Program-made: the position numbers and the translations under genes
The notes under the pieces: generated by a model
What the model was told of the DNA's origin: nothing
Seen by the model: only the letters and a program-made list of their open reading frames with translations
The model's database searches: none
Shown: piece by piece, positions 25,378 to 34,933 of the stretch
Position numbering within the stretch: position 1 is the stretch's first letter
Layout: each line of letters begins with the position of its first letter
Assembly: GCF_009877435.1 (NCBI RefSeq)
Contig: NZ_WXEX01000019.1
Span: 1-37,847 of the forward strand
Length of the DNA: 37,847 bases
Reading direction: 5' to 3'
Source of the DNA: Heliomicrobium gestii
Lineage (GTDB): Bacteria > Bacillota > Desulfitobacteriia > Heliobacteriales > Heliobacteriaceae

Positions 25378-27516
25378 TTAGAACCGTTTGCGCATCTCGT
25401 CGGGTCTTCCGTTCGGCATGGCGCCTGTCACGGCCGGTTTGGCGGCCTTAATCACTTCTTTGCGGGAGAGGTTGACCCGTCCCTGTTTGTCGATCTCGAC
25501 GACCTTGACAGTCACTTCGTCGCCGATCTTGACCACATCCTCCACCTTGGCCACCCGTTCCTCGGCCAGTTGGCTGATGTGAATGAGTCCTTCCTTGCCA
25601 GGCAGGACCTCGACAAAGGCGCCGAAGTTCATGATCCGCGTCACCTTGCCGGTGTAGACCTTGCCCACTTCCACGTCAGCAGTGATGCCTTCGATGATGC
25701 GGACGGCTTTGTTGGCGGCATCGGTGTCAGTAGCGGCGATAAAGATGCGGCCGTCGTCTTCGATATCGATCTTGACGCCCGTCTCGGCAATGATCTTATT
25801 GATCGTCTTGCCGCCCGGTCCGATGACTTCCCGGATCTTGTCGGGGTCGATGGACATGGTGATGATCCGCGGCGCATAGGGCGACATCTCGGTCGCCGGC
25901 TTGTCAATGACGGCGAGCATCTTGCCCAAGATGAACATGCGGCCTTCCCGAGCCTGACGCAAGGCCTGGCTGAGGATCTCCCGGTTGACGCCCTTGATCT
26001 TGATGTCCATCTGCAGCGCCGTTACGCCGTCAGCGGTGCCGGCCACCTTGAAGTCCATATCGCCCAGGTGATCTTCCATGCCCTGGATGTCGGAGAGGAT
26101 GGAGAAGTGTTCGCCTTCCTTGATCAGGCCCATGGCGATACCGGCGACAGGCTTTTTGATCGGCACGCCGGCGTTCATCAGCGACAGCGTGGAACCGCAG
26201 ACGCTGGCCATCGACGTGGAGCCGTTCGATTCGACCACCTCGGACACGAGACGGATCGTATAGGGGAATTCATCTTCCGACGGGATCACCGGCAGGAGCG
26301 CCCGTTCGGCCAGCGCGCCGTGGCCGATTTCGCGACGGCCCGGTCCCCGCATGGGCCGCGTCTCACCGACGCTGTAAGGCGGGAAGTTGTAGTGGTGCAT
26401 ATAGCGCTTCGACTCTTCCACACCGAGGCCATCGAGGATCTGCAGATCGGCGATGGTGCCGAGGGTGCAAACATTGAGCACCTGGGTCTGACCACGGGTG
26501 AAGAGACCGCTGCCATGGGTGCGGGGCAGAATGCCCACCTCGACGGTGATCTTGCGGATCTCGTCCACCTTCCGGCCATCGGGACGCTGCTTGTCCACGG
26601 TGATCAGTTTCCGGACGATCTCTTTTTCCATATCATCGAGAACGGAACGGATGCCTTTTTCCTCTTCGGGAAACTGCGGCAACAGGGCTTCGACGGTCTC
26701 GCTCATGACTGCCTGGATATCGGCTTCCCGGGTGAGCTTGTCCGGGTTTTGGATGGCCTGGAGCAGTTTGTCGCCTACATATTGGCGCACAGCCTGATCG
26801 ATTTCGGGATTGGTCTGTTTGAGGGGCACTTCCCGCTTCGGCTTGCCGGCGGCAGCCATCATCTCTTCCTGGAAGGCGACGATGCGCTGGATCTCCTGGT
26901 GGCCGAACATGATCGCTTCGATCATGTCTTCTTCCGGCACCTCACTGGCGCCGGCTTCAACCATCATGACAGCGTCCTTCGTCCCGGCCACGACGAGATG
27001 CATATCGCTCTTTTCGGCCTGTTCCGTCGTCGGGTTGATCAGCAACTGACCGTTGACCCGTCCGACGAGGACACCGCCGATGGGACCTTCAAAGGGGACA
27101 TCAGACAGGCTGAGGGCGCAGGAAGCGCCGATCATGCCCACGATATCGGGCGGGCAGTCCTGATCGACTGACATGACGGTGGCGACGACTTGGACGTCGT
27201 TGCGGAAACCTTTGGGGAACAAGGGCCGGATCGGCCGGTCGATCAACCGCGCCGACAGGATGGCCTTCTCGGTGGGACGACCTTCCCGCTTGATGAAACC
27301 ACCTGGTATTTTTCCTACAGCGTAGAGACGCTCCTCATAGTCGACGGTCAAGGGGAAGAAGTCGATACCGGGCCGGGGTTCTTTCGAGCCAGTCGCCGTC
27401 GCCAAGACGACCGTATCGCCATAACGGGCGAGGACAGCGCCACCGGCTTGTTTGGCTACCCGTCCTGTTTCAACGGTCAGAGTGCGTCCGGCAATTTCCA
27501 TGGAGAATACTTGCAA
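25378..27516 (-). CDS. pnp: polyribonucleotide nucleotidyltransferase (PNPase)
   Basis: 712 residues from a TTG at 27516 with AGGAGGG nine bases upstream. The upstream in-frame ATGs lie before or in that site, and the ATG at 27501 has none. PNPase is a trimeric phosphorolytic 3'-to-5' exoribonuclease of mRNA decay. Two RNase PH domains are present ([35 protein letters not shown]; then [16 protein letters not shown] and [19 protein letters not shown]). A KH domain ([15 protein letters not shown]) and an S1 domain ([20 protein letters not shown]) complete it. The tail after S1 is short. It follows rpsO, as in most bacteria, with a hairpin in between. Confidence 0.97.
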   Translation of the reverse strand: MQVFSMEIAGRTLTVETGRVAKQAGGAVLARYGDTVVLATATGSKEPRPGIDFFPLTVDYEERLYAVGKIPGGFIKREGRPTEKAILSARLIDRPIRPLFPKGFRNDVQVVATVMSVDQDCPPDIVGMIGASCALSLSDVPFEGPIGGVLVGRVNGQLLINPTTEQAEKSDMHLVVAGTKDAVMMVEAGASEVPEEDMIEAIMFGHQEIQRIVAFQEEMMAAAGKPKREVPLKQTNPEIDQAVRQYVGDKLLQAIQNPDKLTREADIQAVMSETVEALLPQFPEEEKGIRSVLDDMEKEIVRKLITVDKQRPDGRKVDEIRKITVEVGILPRTHGSGLFTRGQTQVLNVCTLGTIADLQILDGLGVEESKRYMHHYNFPPYSVGETRPMRGPGRREIGHGALAERALLPVIPSEDEFPYTIRLVSEVVESNGSTSMASVCGSTLSLMNAGVPIKKPVAGIAMGLIKEGEHFSILSDIQGMEDHLGDMDFKVAGTADGVTALQMDIKIKGVNREILSQALRQAREGRMFILGKMLAVIDKPATEMSPYAPRIITMSIDPDKIREVIGPGGKTINKIIAETGVKIDIEDDGRIFIAATDTDAANKAVRIIEGITADVEVGKVYTGKVTRIMNFGAFVEVLPGKEGLIHISQLAEERVAKVEDVVKIGDEVTVKVVEIDKQGRVNLSRKEVIKAAKPAVTGAMPNGRPDEMRKRF

Positions 27517-27606
27517 GAAAATATACCCTCCTCTCATAAACATTAAGATATTCGACGTATATGTTAGTATTTCCTTCCATCATTAAAAAAACTCGCTCAT
27601 ACGCAA

Positions 27607-27632
27607 GAAAGAACGGGTTTCCCCGTTCTTTC
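27607..27632 (-). terminator. hairpin between rpsO and pnp
   Basis: Perfect 11-bp stem GAAAGAACGGG/CCCGTTCTTTC with a GAAA loop (minus strand), 8 bases after the rpsO stop. The T-tract on the minus strand is short (TTTCTTG), so it may be a partial terminator or an RNase processing site, letting pnp be read through. Confidence 0.6.
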
Positions 27633-27639
27633 CATTTTT

Positions 27640-27909
27640 TTAGTGACGAAGCCCAAGCTCAGTCACAAGCTTGCGATAACGCTCAATATCGGTTCGCTTC
27701 AGGTAAGCCAACAGATTCCGACGCTGACCGACCATCTTCAGCAGACCCCGGCGGGAGTGGTGATCTTTTTTGTGGGTTTTCAGGTGCCCCGTCAGGTAGT
27801 TGATCCGATCCGTCAGGATGGCGATCTGCACTTCCGGAGAACCGGTGTCCTTCTCATGTTGCTTGAACTTGCCGATGATCTCCTGCTTGCGTACGTTGTC
27901 CAATGCCAT
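27640..27909 (-). CDS. rpsO: 30S ribosomal protein S15
   Basis: 89 residues from the ATG at 27909, preceded by AAGGAGGTGA; the longer open frame is not part of the protein. It binds 16S rRNA helices early in 30S assembly. [47 protein letters not shown] and [12 protein letters not shown] are the canonical S15 blocks. The length is exact for the family. It is followed by pnp, the common arrangement. Confidence 0.98.
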   Translation of the reverse strand: MALDNVRKQEIIGKFKQHEKDTGSPEVQIAILTDRINYLTGHLKTHKKDHHSRRGLLKMVGQRRNLLAYLKRTDIERYRKLVTELGLRH

Positions 27910-27990
27910 CCATGTCACCTCCTTACACTGTATTCTCCAAAAGCCAAGAAAGCCGCCGGAGGGTCGGCAATCTGAGCCGATGGAACTCAA

Positions 27991-28215
27991 TCATTTGCCG
28001 ATGATGGTGATCACCAGCCGCCCGGTGGCGATGTCTTTGATGACGAGATCAAAAACCCGGCCGGAACGGGCCACAAATCCGCGAAAGCGCGTCGCCGTCG
28101 GGATATGACCGGGGATATCATGGGCTGCAGTTTCGATGTCAATGATGGAGATGCGTTCCTGGCGCAGGTTGTACAGGCGCTTGCGGGCATGGTCGGTCAC
28201 GATGACACGTAGCAT
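27991..28215 (-). CDS. small DUF4258-like protein
   Basis: 74 residues. VTDHARKRLYNLRQERISI, followed by an alternating strand pattern (RGFVARSGRVFDLVIKD, RLVITIIGK), resembles DUF4258 proteins, which typically read HAxxRmxxRxIs then three or four beta strands in a small RelE-like fold. Function unknown; not enough is visible to call it a toxin. It sits 18 bases after the preceding small gene and 81 bases before rpsO, so it is probably cotranscribed with both. Codon use and GC content match the neighbours. Confidence 0.6.
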   Translation of the reverse strand: MLRVIVTDHARKRLYNLRQERISIIDIETAAHDIPGHIPTATRFRGFVARSGRVFDLVIKDIATGRLVITIIGK

Positions 28216-28233
28216 CGCTCGCTACCAACCGTT

Positions 28234-28440
28234 TCAGGACCCGTCGCTTTTGTCATTCAACAAGGCGTACAGGGCGTCCTGAAAAGCCAACCGCGCTGGT
28301 TCCTCTGCTCCAGCCAAACGGTAGAGCAGCTCCAATTCGGACTTCAAAGCCAGAAACTCCTCACTGGCGCAGATGTGGGCCACCTCGCCGGCAATGGAAC
28401 GGAGTTCCTGGTGATGCTCGTCGATCAGCGGCAGTCCCAT
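28234..28440 (-). CDS. small unknown protein
   Basis: 68 residues from the ATG at 28440, which has a good AAGGAGG site seven bases upstream; the open frame starts 11 codons earlier, over the probable transcription start. It reads MGLPLIDEHHQELRSIAGEV at the start and is predicted to be all helical, with several His and Glu residues in the first helix. I do not recognise the family. The paired histidines recall metal-binding helical proteins such as hemerythrin, but the length is too short and the spacing does not fit. It is the first gene after a sigma-A promoter and is followed by the DUF4258-like gene and rpsO. Confidence 0.6.
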   Translation of the reverse strand: MGLPLIDEHHQELRSIAGEVAHICASEEFLALKSELELLYRLAGAEEPARLAFQDALYALLNDKSDGS

Positions 28441-28459
28441 GGGCGCCTCCTTCCCCGGA

Positions 28460-28471
28460 GTCACAAGTGAC
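28460..28471. promoter_or_regulatory. 12-bp palindrome at the transcription start, candidate operator
   Basis: GTCACAAGTGAC, perfect 5-bp half-sites around AA, directly follows the -10 box of the minus-strand promoter at 28472-28500 and so overlaps the expected start point. A repressor site is possible; chance is not excluded. Confidence 0.35.
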
Positions 28472-28500
28472 ATTGTAGCATAGTCATTTTGCGAAGTAAA
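28472..28500 (-). promoter_or_regulatory. sigma-A promoter of the small genes and rpsO
   Basis: TTTACT (28495-28500), a 17-base spacer ending in TGC and TACAAT (28472-28477) on the minus strand, an extended -10 arrangement. It lies in the gap after ribF. Confidence 0.7.
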
Positions 28501-28513
28501 GGAAAGGTGTCGC

Positions 28514-29488
28514 TTAAATTTCTATGATCCGGTTCGGAAAGATATGTTCCCGCTGGGAGTGGAAGAAGTGCCGCGTGTCCTGCAGGTCCCCATGGATCTG
28601 CTCCACCAGTTGTTCCGGGCTTTGAAAACGCATCTCCGGGCGCATCCTGCGCAGCAGTTGAAGTGTCAAGGTCTCACCGTACAGGTCGCCTTCAAAGTCG
28701 ATCAGGTGAGCTTCCACCGTCTCGGCCAGATCGATGCCGAAGGTGGGTTTCACGCCGATGTTGATGACCGCCATGACGCCCTCAGGAAGGCTGGCAGAGC
28801 GAGCCCAGGCGGCGTAGACGCCTTGGGCGGGAAGGTACTGTTCCGGCGGCAACGCCACGTTGGCGGTCGGAAAGCCGATGCTTCTCCCCCGCTGATCGCC
28901 AGGCACGACGGGACCGCGCAGGATGGGGCCATAGCCAAGCAGATCGGCGGCTCGCTCCACATCGCCCTTCTCCAGGGCCGCCCGCACGGCTGTGGAACTG
29001 ACCGGTTCTCCGGCGAGGGTGACGGCATCAATGACCCGCACCCTCATGCCCAGACGATGGCCCAACTCCCAGAGCAGGTCTGGCGTCCCTTTGCCGCCGC
29101 GACCAAAACTGTAGTTGAAACCAACCATCACCGACTCGGCGCGCAGGTCCTCATGGAGCACCTGATGCACAAACATCTCCGGCGATAGCTTGGCCAGTTC
29201 CGGGCTAAAGGGGAGCGTGAGGACGATGTCAACGCCGAGACGCCCCAATAGCGAGGCTTTCACATCCATCGGCGTGATCAGCTTCGGCGCCGCTTCAGGA
29301 CGGATCAGCCGCAACGGATGGGGGTGAAAAGTCGCCACCACCGCCGTTCCCTGACTGGCTTGCGCCTTTTTCACCATCTCGGTGATCAGTTTTTGATGGC
29401 CGAGATGGATGCCATCAAAATTGCCCAGTGCCACATGGACAGCCTCATAGCGGCTGTCGAGCGGACCCTTGTATACGATGGTTTTCAT
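28514..29488 (-). CDS. ribF: bifunctional riboflavin kinase / FAD synthetase
   Basis: 324 residues from the ATG at 29488 (an ATG two codons earlier is possible); the longer frame overlaps truB and is not family sequence. It phosphorylates riboflavin to FMN and adenylylates FMN to FAD. The N-terminal FAD synthetase domain shows VALGNFDGIHLGHQKLI and ATFHPHPLRLI. The C-terminal flavokinase domain shows GDQRGRSIGFPTANVALP, YAAWARS and the late ETVEAHLIDFEGDLYG. It follows the truB stop closely, the normal truB-ribF order. It appears to be the last gene of the rimP operon; no clear terminator was seen, and a new promoter begins 7 bases before its stop region ends. Confidence 0.95.
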   Translation of the reverse strand: MKTIVYKGPLDSRYEAVHVALGNFDGIHLGHQKLITEMVKKAQASQGTAVVATFHPHPLRLIRPEAAPKLITPMDVKASLLGRLGVDIVLTLPFSPELAKLSPEMFVHQVLHEDLRAESVMVGFNYSFGRGGKGTPDLLWELGHRLGMRVRVIDAVTLAGEPVSSTAVRAALEKGDVERAADLLGYGPILRGPVVPGDQRGRSIGFPTANVALPPEQYLPAQGVYAAWARSASLPEGVMAVINIGVKPTFGIDLAETVEAHLIDFEGDLYGETLTLQLLRRMRPEMRFQSPEQLVEQIHGDLQDTRHFFHSQREHIFPNRIIEI

Positions 29489-29496
29489 GGCCATAC

Positions 29497-30423
29497 CTAC
29501 TTCGATCTGGTTTCCAGGCGGTTGAACACTTTGCGAGGCTGGCAGAGCCACTGTCCGTCCTTCTGAAAGGCCTGCCCCACCGCCAGCAGCTTCTGCTGCC
29601 GGTGCATGCGGATCCACTGTCCTTCCGACCAGCCGTCGCCGCGCAGGTACTGCGCTAGGCCCTGCGAGAGCGCCGACAGCCGATTTTCTCCGATCTCCAA
29701 GGCCGGTAGGTGAGCAAGGGCCTCATAAGGGCTAACCAAGTGTTCTCTCGGCAACCCCTCGGCCAAGGTTTCCATCGCCACGCTTTCTCGGAGAGAAAAA
29801 CGTCCGCTCCGGGTCCGGATCAGCCAGCCCATATGGGCGCCACAGCCCAACCGCTGGCCGATGTCGTGACAGAGCGTTCGAATATAGGTCCCTGCCGAGC
29901 ATTCCACATCGAGAATGATCTCTTCGGGGCGCGCCGGATCATAGTTAACGATGCCGATACGAGAAATGGACACCGGTCGGGCAGACCGTTCCACTTCGAT
30001 TCCCTGCCGGGCATACTCGTACAACCGTTTGCCACCGACAGACACGGCCGAAACCATCGGCGGTATCTGCCAGATCTCCCCCCGAAACATCTGGAGCGTC
30101 TTTTCCCATTCATCTAAAGACACCCTCGGCACGGCCCGGATATCCACTATACGTCCAGAGGCGTCCTGGCTGTCTGTGGTGGCGCCCAGCCGGAGCTGCG
30201 CCCGGTAGGCTTTATTGACGCCGCCGACCAATTCAACCAGGCGAGTGGCCTGGCCAACAGCGATGGGCAAAACGCCAGCCGCATCGGGATCGAGCGTTCC
30301 CAGATGGCCGATCCGCTTCTCTTTGAGCAATCGCCGGGCCTTCGCCACCACATCGTGGGAGGTCATGCCCGGCGGTTTCAACAGGTTGAGAAACCCTTCG
30401 AGTTCAAGCGGTTCCAATTTCAT
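29497..30423 (-). CDS. truB: tRNA pseudouridine(55) synthase
   Basis: 308 residues. It forms pseudouridine 55 in the T-loop of tRNAs. FLNLLKPPGMTSHDVVAKAR opens the catalytic domain; RIGHLGTLDPDAAGVLPIAV contains the catalytic Asp; AYRAQLRLGATTDSQDASG and VECSAGTYIRTLCHDIGQRL are the other TruB motifs. The C-terminus has a short PUA-like segment. Its ATG lies 20 bases inside the end of nrnA, so translation is probably coupled. Confidence 0.96.
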   Translation of the reverse strand: MKLEPLELEGFLNLLKPPGMTSHDVVAKARRLLKEKRIGHLGTLDPDAAGVLPIAVGQATRLVELVGGVNKAYRAQLRLGATTDSQDASGRIVDIRAVPRVSLDEWEKTLQMFRGEIWQIPPMVSAVSVGGKRLYEYARQGIEVERSARPVSISRIGIVNYDPARPEEIILDVECSAGTYIRTLCHDIGQRLGCGAHMGWLIRTRSGRFSLRESVAMETLAEGLPREHLVSPYEALAHLPALEIGENRLSALSQGLAQYLRGDGWSEGQWIRMHRQQKLLAVGQAFQKDGQWLCQPRKVFNRLETRSK

Positions 30424-31399
30424 CCATCACCGCCTGCACGATCTGCTTTTCCGCATCATCCAATCCACCCATGAAGGTACATCCCGACGCGCGCCGGTGG
30501 CCGCCGCCGCCAAAGCGCCGGGCGATGGCATAGACATCAATGTCGCCTTTGGAGCGAAAACCCACCTTGATTTGGCCGGCGTCGACCTCCCGGAAGAGGA
30601 GGGCCACCTGAACGCCATCGATGGCGCGGGGGTAATTGATCAACCCATCGCAATCATTGGCGCCGGCGCCAGACACCGTCATCGTCTCTCCAGTGACCCG
30701 GAGCCAGGCGACGCGGCCGTCGGCGCTCAGCTGCAACGACGTCAACACCGACGACAACAGTCGCAGGTAAGCGAGGGGTTTGCGTTCGTAGACCTCTTCA
30801 CGGATCTCATTGACTCGCGCGCCCAGGTCCCGCAGTTCTGCCGCCAGGCGCAGCGTGTCGGCCGTTGTATTGGCATACTGAAAGGAGCCCGTATCGGTCA
30901 TTACAGCCGTGTAAAGAGCCGTAGCCACATCCGGCGTGATCGTCCAGCCAGCCGCCCGGCATAGGTGAAAAATCATTTCGCCGCATGCGGGCGCTGAAGG
31001 ATCGAGCCAATTGACATCACCGAAACAGCCGTTGCCGATGTGGTGGTCGATATTGACGACGGGGACATTCCCATCGAGCCAACGGACCCCATCGCCGATG
31101 CGTCCTCGATCGGCGCTATCAAGGACAACAAGCAAATCCGGCTCAAAAGGGGGCAGCGTTGCAGCGTCATAGAGGCGCGAAAGGCCGGGAAGAAAGCGAT
31201 ATCCCAGCGGCGCCGGATCATCGCAGTAGGCGATCGCCTTTTTTCCGCATGCCTCCAGAACAGACAACATGGCGCTGACCGAACCCAGGCAATCGCCGTC
31301 AGGAACCTTATGGACAAAGAGGAGTATGCGGGAGGCCGCCGAGAGGTGGGCAATGGCCTGCCCCAGTTCCCCTTCAACGGGGTGCTTCGGTATCATCAT
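30404..31399 (-). CDS. nrnA: DHH-family bifunctional oligoribonuclease / pAp phosphatase NrnA
   Basis: 331 residues. It degrades short oligoribonucleotides left by RNA decay and removes the 3' phosphate of pAp. The DHH domain shows RILLFVHKVPDGDCLGSVSA, LVVLDSADRGRIG and the signature NIDHHIGNGCFG. The DHHA1 domain shows KVGFRSKGDIDVYAIARRFGG and GGGHRRASGC. Length and motifs are complete. It overlaps rbfA by 26 bases at its start and truB by 20 at its end, a tight operon. This placement between rbfA and truB is common in Firmicutes. Confidence 0.95.
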   Translation of the reverse strand: MMIPKHPVEGELGQAIAHLSAASRILLFVHKVPDGDCLGSVSAMLSVLEACGKKAIAYCDDPAPLGYRFLPGLSRLYDAATLPPFEPDLLVVLDSADRGRIGDGVRWLDGNVPVVNIDHHIGNGCFGDVNWLDPSAPACGEMIFHLCRAAGWTITPDVATALYTAVMTDTGSFQYANTTADTLRLAAELRDLGARVNEIREEVYERKPLAYLRLLSSVLTSLQLSADGRVAWLRVTGETMTVSGAGANDCDGLINYPRAIDGVQVALLFREVDAGQIKVGFRSKGDIDVYAIARRFGGGGHRRASGCTFMGGLDDAEKQIVQAVMDEIGTA

Positions 31400-31739
31400 G
31401 GGTCTCCATTTCGGTCAATAGACGAGCGATTCGGGTTCCCCGGGCGATGGAGGGATCGGAGAGGAACACCAGTTCCGGCACATAACGGACCCGCAACGAC
31501 TTCGATAGTTCCGTGCGCAGAAAACCGGTGGCCTGCTTCAGCGCCGCCAATGAGTTATCACGGGCGTTTTCATCACCCATGACACTAAAAAACACCTTGG
31601 CGTGCCGTCCGTCTCCAGACACCTCAACGGCTGTGATGCTGGCAAAGCCCAATCGCGGATCTTTCATCTCATCACGGAGCAGTCTCGCCAGTTCACGTTT
31701 GATCTCTTCCGCCATGCGGGCCATCCGATGACCGGCCAT
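31374..31739 (-). CDS. rbfA: ribosome-binding factor A
   Basis: 121 residues from the ATG at 31739, with GAGGAG nine bases upstream. It is a KH-type protein that helps 16S rRNA 5'-end maturation and 30S assembly in the cold. MAEEIKRELARLLRDEMKDP followed by LGFASITAVEVSGDGRHAKVF and ARLLTEMETHDD are the typical blocks. A strong GAAA-capped hairpin lies between infB and this gene. The nrnA start overlaps its last 26 bases. Confidence 0.96.
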   Translation of the reverse strand: MAGHRMARMAEEIKRELARLLRDEMKDPRLGFASITAVEVSGDGRHAKVFFSVMGDENARDNSLAALKQATGFLRTELSKSLRVRYVPELVFLSDPSIARGTRIARLLTEMETHDDTEAPR

Positions 31740-31767
31740 GGTTGTCAACTCCTCAACACGATAGCTT

Positions 31768-31791
31768 TGTGGAGGGGTTTCCCCCTCCACA
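31768..31791 (-). other. strong GAAA-loop hairpin between infB and rbfA
   Basis: Perfect 10-bp stem TGTGGAGGGG/CCCCTCCACA capped by GAAA on the minus strand, with no T-tract after it. It may be an RNA-stability or processing element that sets the infB:rbfA ratio. Flanking sequences can extend the stem (CGAT...ATCG, AAGCTT). Confidence 0.6.
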
Positions 31792-31833
31792 GCTCACTTT
31801 GAATTAAGCTTTGTATCGATGGGCAGCAACCTT

Positions 31834-34800
31834 CTAATCGATCTTGCGCTGCACCTTTTCGATGACGAAGAATTCCAGCGTGTCTTGTTCCCGGATGTCG
31901 TTGAAGCTCTCGATGCCGACGCCGCATTCGTAGCCTTCGGCGACATCTTTGACGTCATCCTTGAAGCGCTTCAGGGAATCCAGCTTGCCTTCATGGATAA
32001 CGATGCCGTCGCGAATGACACGGACTTCGGCGTTACGGGTGATCTTGCCGTCGAGGACATAGCAACCGGCGATGGTGCCTGCTTTGGGCACCTTGAAGGT
32101 CGCACGGACCTCAGCGTGGGCCTGAACAACTTCCTTCTCTTCCGGTTCAAGCATGCCCGACATGGCGGCCTTGATGTCCTCGGTGGCGTCGTAAATGACG
32201 CGGTAGAGGCGAATGTCGACCTGCTGCGCTTCCGCAGCCTTGCGGCTGTTGGCGTCCGGTCGGACATTGAAGCCGAGGATGATCGCGTTGGAAGCCGCCG
32301 CCAGCATCACATCGGTCTCAGTAATGGCGCCGACACCGCCGTGGACGCAGTTGACGCGCACCTCGTCGGTAGAGAGCCGTTCGAGGGCGCCCTTCAGCGC
32401 CTCGGCAGAGCCCTGCACGTCGGCTTTAACAATCACATTCAGGTCCTTGACCTGGCCCTCTTTGATCTGCTTGAACAGGTCATCGAGAGAAACCTTGGAA
32501 GTCCGCTTCTGTTCCTCTTCCTTGCGCTTGTTGACCCGCTCCGAGATGACCTGTTTGGCCAATTTTTCCTCGGTGACGACACTGAAGGTGTCGCCTGCCT
32601 GGGGCACATCGGAAAGACCGAGCACCTCAACCGGCATGGAGGGGTCCGCTTTTTTCACCCGGCGGCCCTTGTCGTCGACCATGGCACGGACTTTCCCTAC
32701 CGCCGTGCCGGCAACGATGACATCGCCGATGTTGAGGGTGCCCTTTTGAACCAGAACAGTGGCCACAGGACCACGTCCCTTATCCAATTGGGCTTCGATA
32801 ACAGTGCCGCGGGCAGCCCGTTCCGGGTTGGCCTTCAGGTCTTGGACCTCGGCGACCAGCAGAATCATCTCAAGCAGTTGATCGATATTCTGGCGAGCTT
32901 TGGCGGAAACGGGCACGGTGATCGTGTCGCCGCCCCACTCCTCCACAACCAGACCGTATTCGGTCAGTTCCTGCTTCACCCGATCCGGGGTGGCGTCGGG
33001 CTTGTCGATCTTGTTGATAGCGACGACGATGGGCACGCCGGCCGCTTTGGCGTGATTGATAGCCTCCACCGTCTGGGGCATGACACCGTCGTCCGCGGCG
33101 ACAACCAGCACGGCGATATCGGTGACCTGGGCGCCACGGGCACGCATGGCCGTGAACGCCTCATGACCGGGTGTATCCAGGAAGGTGATCTTCTTGCCGT
33201 CGATCTCAACCTGGTAAGCGCCGATATGCTGGGTGATGCCACCGGCTTCCGAGGCGATGACGTTGGTCTCACGAATCGCGTCAAGCAACGATGTTTTGCC
33301 GTGGTCAACGTGTCCCATAACGGTCACGACGGGCGGGCGATGGATCAGATCCTCGTCCGTCTCATCGGGTTCCTCAGCGAGGATTTCTTCAGCGGTGACC
33401 GACTTTTTCACCTCAACGGTAATGCCCCAATCGGCGGCGAGGATGGAAGCCGTGTCAGCGTCGATCTCCTGGTTGATCGTTGCGAGAACACCCAGTTGCA
33501 TGAGCTTTTTGATGATGTCGGTCACCGTCTTGCCCATGGCCTGGGAGAGTTCCAGCACCGTCACAGACTCATCGATCAATATATGCTTCGGCGCTTCTGC
33601 CTCCATCTGGCGCATGCCCTTCTTACCCTTGGGCTGGTTGCGCGGATGGATCAGCTTGGCGCCTGGCCGATCTTCATAACGGTGATCATGCTCTTTCGGC
33701 TGTACCTTGTGGTTGGCGTGGCGCTGACGGCCGTCTTTTTTCGGCGCTTCAGTCGTTTCCGGAGGCTTGGGGATGGCCGACTTGGGGATCGGTCGGCCGC
33801 CGCCGCCCGGACGTCCCTGACCCATGGGCGGACGTCCGGGGCCACCAGGGCCGCCGGGGCCGCCAGGGCGACCGCCGCCGGGACGGGGACCGCCGAAGCC
33901 GCCTTCCGGACGGGGCGGGCGAGGACCGCCTTGACCCATGCCGGGACCACCGGGGCGAGGACCGCCGAAGCCGCCTTCGCGGGGCGGGCGAGGACCGCCT
34001 TGGCCCATGCCGGGGCCGCCGGGACGGGGACCGCCGAAGCCGCCTTCGCGGGGCGGGCGAGGACCGCCCTGACCCATGCCGGGACCGCCGGGACGAGGAC
34101 CGCCGAAGCCGCCTTCCGGACGGGGCGGACGAGGACCGTCAAAACGCTGCCCTTCCGGGCGCGGCGGACGGGGACCGCCAAAACCGCCTTCCGGACGGGG
34201 CGGACGAGGACCGTCAAAACGCTGCCCTTCCGGGCGCGGCGGACGGGGACCGCCAAAGCCGCCTTCCGGACGGGGCGGGCGAGGACCGTCGAAACGCTGC
34301 CCTTCCGGACGCGGCGGGCGCGGGCCACCCTCGGGCCGTTGACCTTCCGGACGGGGCGGGCGAGGACCGTCGAAACGCTGCCCCTCCGGACGCGGCGGGC
34401 GCGGGCCACCCTCGGGCCGTTGACCTTCCGGACGGGGCGGACGGGGACCATCGGGGCGTTGGCCTTCCGGACGAGGCGGACGGGGACCATCGGGGCGTTG
34501 GCCTTCCGGCCGAGGCGGACGGGGACCATCGGGGCGTTGACCTTCCGGACGAGGCGGACGGGGACCATCGGGGCGTTGGCCTTCCGGACGAGGCGGTCGC
34601 CCACCCTCGGGACGTTGGCCTTCCGGGCGTGGCGGCCTACCCTCGACACTTCTCTGTCCCTCCGGACGAGGAGCGTGACCTTCTGGACGGCGGTTCTCTG
34701 CCGGCGCCTTCTGCGCTTCCTCCCTGGGGGCTGTCTTATGTTGCTCATCAGAACGGGCAGAAACCGAGCCTTTTCCTTTAAACAGCGGCGTAATCCTCTC

Positions 34801-34929
34801 GACATCGCCGTCTTCAATGGTACTCAAATTATTCTTTACATCGATACCCATCTCATTGCATTTGGACAAAAGAGCTTTGCTCTCAACACCCAAATCCCGG
34901 GCCAATTCAAAAACTCGTTTTTTGACCAT
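31834..34929 (-). CDS. infB: translation initiation factor IF-2 with a large Arg/Pro/Gly repeat region
   Basis: 1031 residues. IF-2 is the GTPase that brings initiator tRNA to the 30S subunit and drives subunit joining. Residues 1-52 form the first IF2_N helical domain ([19 protein letters not shown]). Residues about 80-385 are low-complexity repeats of [10 protein letters not shown](P/F)DG and [16 protein letters not shown] units, strongly basic. A second IF2_N domain follows ([19 protein letters not shown]). The G domain has [16 protein letters not shown] and NKID motifs, and the C-terminal initiator-tRNA domains are complete ([15 protein letters not shown] to [11 protein letters not shown]). 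Bacterial IF-2 N-terminal regions vary, but this tract is unusually long and repetitive. It starts four bases after ylxQ. Confidence 0.97.
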   Translation of the reverse strand: MVKKRVFELARDLGVESKALLSKCNEMGIDVKNNLSTIEDGDVERITPLFKGKGSVSARSDEQHKTAPREEAQKAPAENRRPEGHAPRPEGQRSVEGRPPRPEGQRPEGGRPPRPEGQRPDGPRPPRPEGQRPDGPRPPRPEGQRPDGPRPPRPEGQRPDGPRPPRPEGQRPEGGPRPPRPEGQRFDGPRPPRPEGQRPEGGPRPPRPEGQRFDGPRPPRPEGGFGGPRPPRPEGQRFDGPRPPRPEGGFGGPRPPRPEGQRFDGPRPPRPEGGFGGPRPGGPGMGQGGPRPPREGGFGGPRPGGPGMGQGGPRPPREGGFGGPRPGGPGMGQGGPRPPRPEGGFGGPRPGGGRPGGPGGPGGPGRPPMGQGRPGGGGRPIPKSAIPKPPETTEAPKKDGRQRHANHKVQPKEHDHRYEDRPGAKLIHPRNQPKGKKGMRQMEAEAPKHILIDESVTVLELSQAMGKTVTDIIKKLMQLGVLATINQEIDADTASILAADWGITVEVKKSVTAEEILAEEPDETDEDLIHRPPVVTVMGHVDHGKTSLLDAIRETNVIASEAGGITQHIGAYQVEIDGKKITFLDTPGHEAFTAMRARGAQVTDIAVLVVAADDGVMPQTVEAINHAKAAGVPIVVAINKIDKPDATPDRVKQELTEYGLVVEEWGGDTITVPVSAKARQNIDQLLEMILLVAEVQDLKANPERAARGTVIEAQLDKGRGPVATVLVQKGTLNIGDVIVAGTAVGKVRAMVDDKGRRVKKADPSMPVEVLGLSDVPQAGDTFSVVTEEKLAKQVISERVNKRKEEEQKRTSKVSLDDLFKQIKEGQVKDLNVIVKADVQGSAEALKGALERLSTDEVRVNCVHGGVGAITETDVMLAAASNAIILGFNVRPDANSRKAAEAQQVDIRLYRVIYDATEDIKAAMSGMLEPEEKEVVQAHAEVRATFKVPKAGTIAGCYVLDGKITRNAEVRVIRDGIVIHEGKLDSLKRFKDDVKDVAEGYECGVGIESFNDIREQDTLEFFVIEKVQRKID
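33800..34690 (-). repeat. in-frame coding repeats in infB
   Basis: About 890 bases of tandem, slightly diverged units, mostly 39 bases (13 codons, consensus [13 protein letters not shown]). A second type of about 28 codons ([23 protein letters not shown]) occurs three times near the 3' side. All unit lengths seen keep the frame. The repeats are nearly identical at DNA level and are open on the plus strand too, which explains long antisense open frames here. Confidence 0.9.
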
Positions 34930-34933
34930 TCTG

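Noticed and set aside
25288-27171. A 627-codon plus-strand frame across pnp
   Set aside because: Antisense shadow of PNPase in GC-rich DNA; composition is His/Asp/Leu-rich without any domain pattern.
33800-34690. Repeat array that looks CRISPR-like at first sight
   Set aside because: Units are adjacent and in frame inside infB, with no unique spacers; they are coding tandem repeats.
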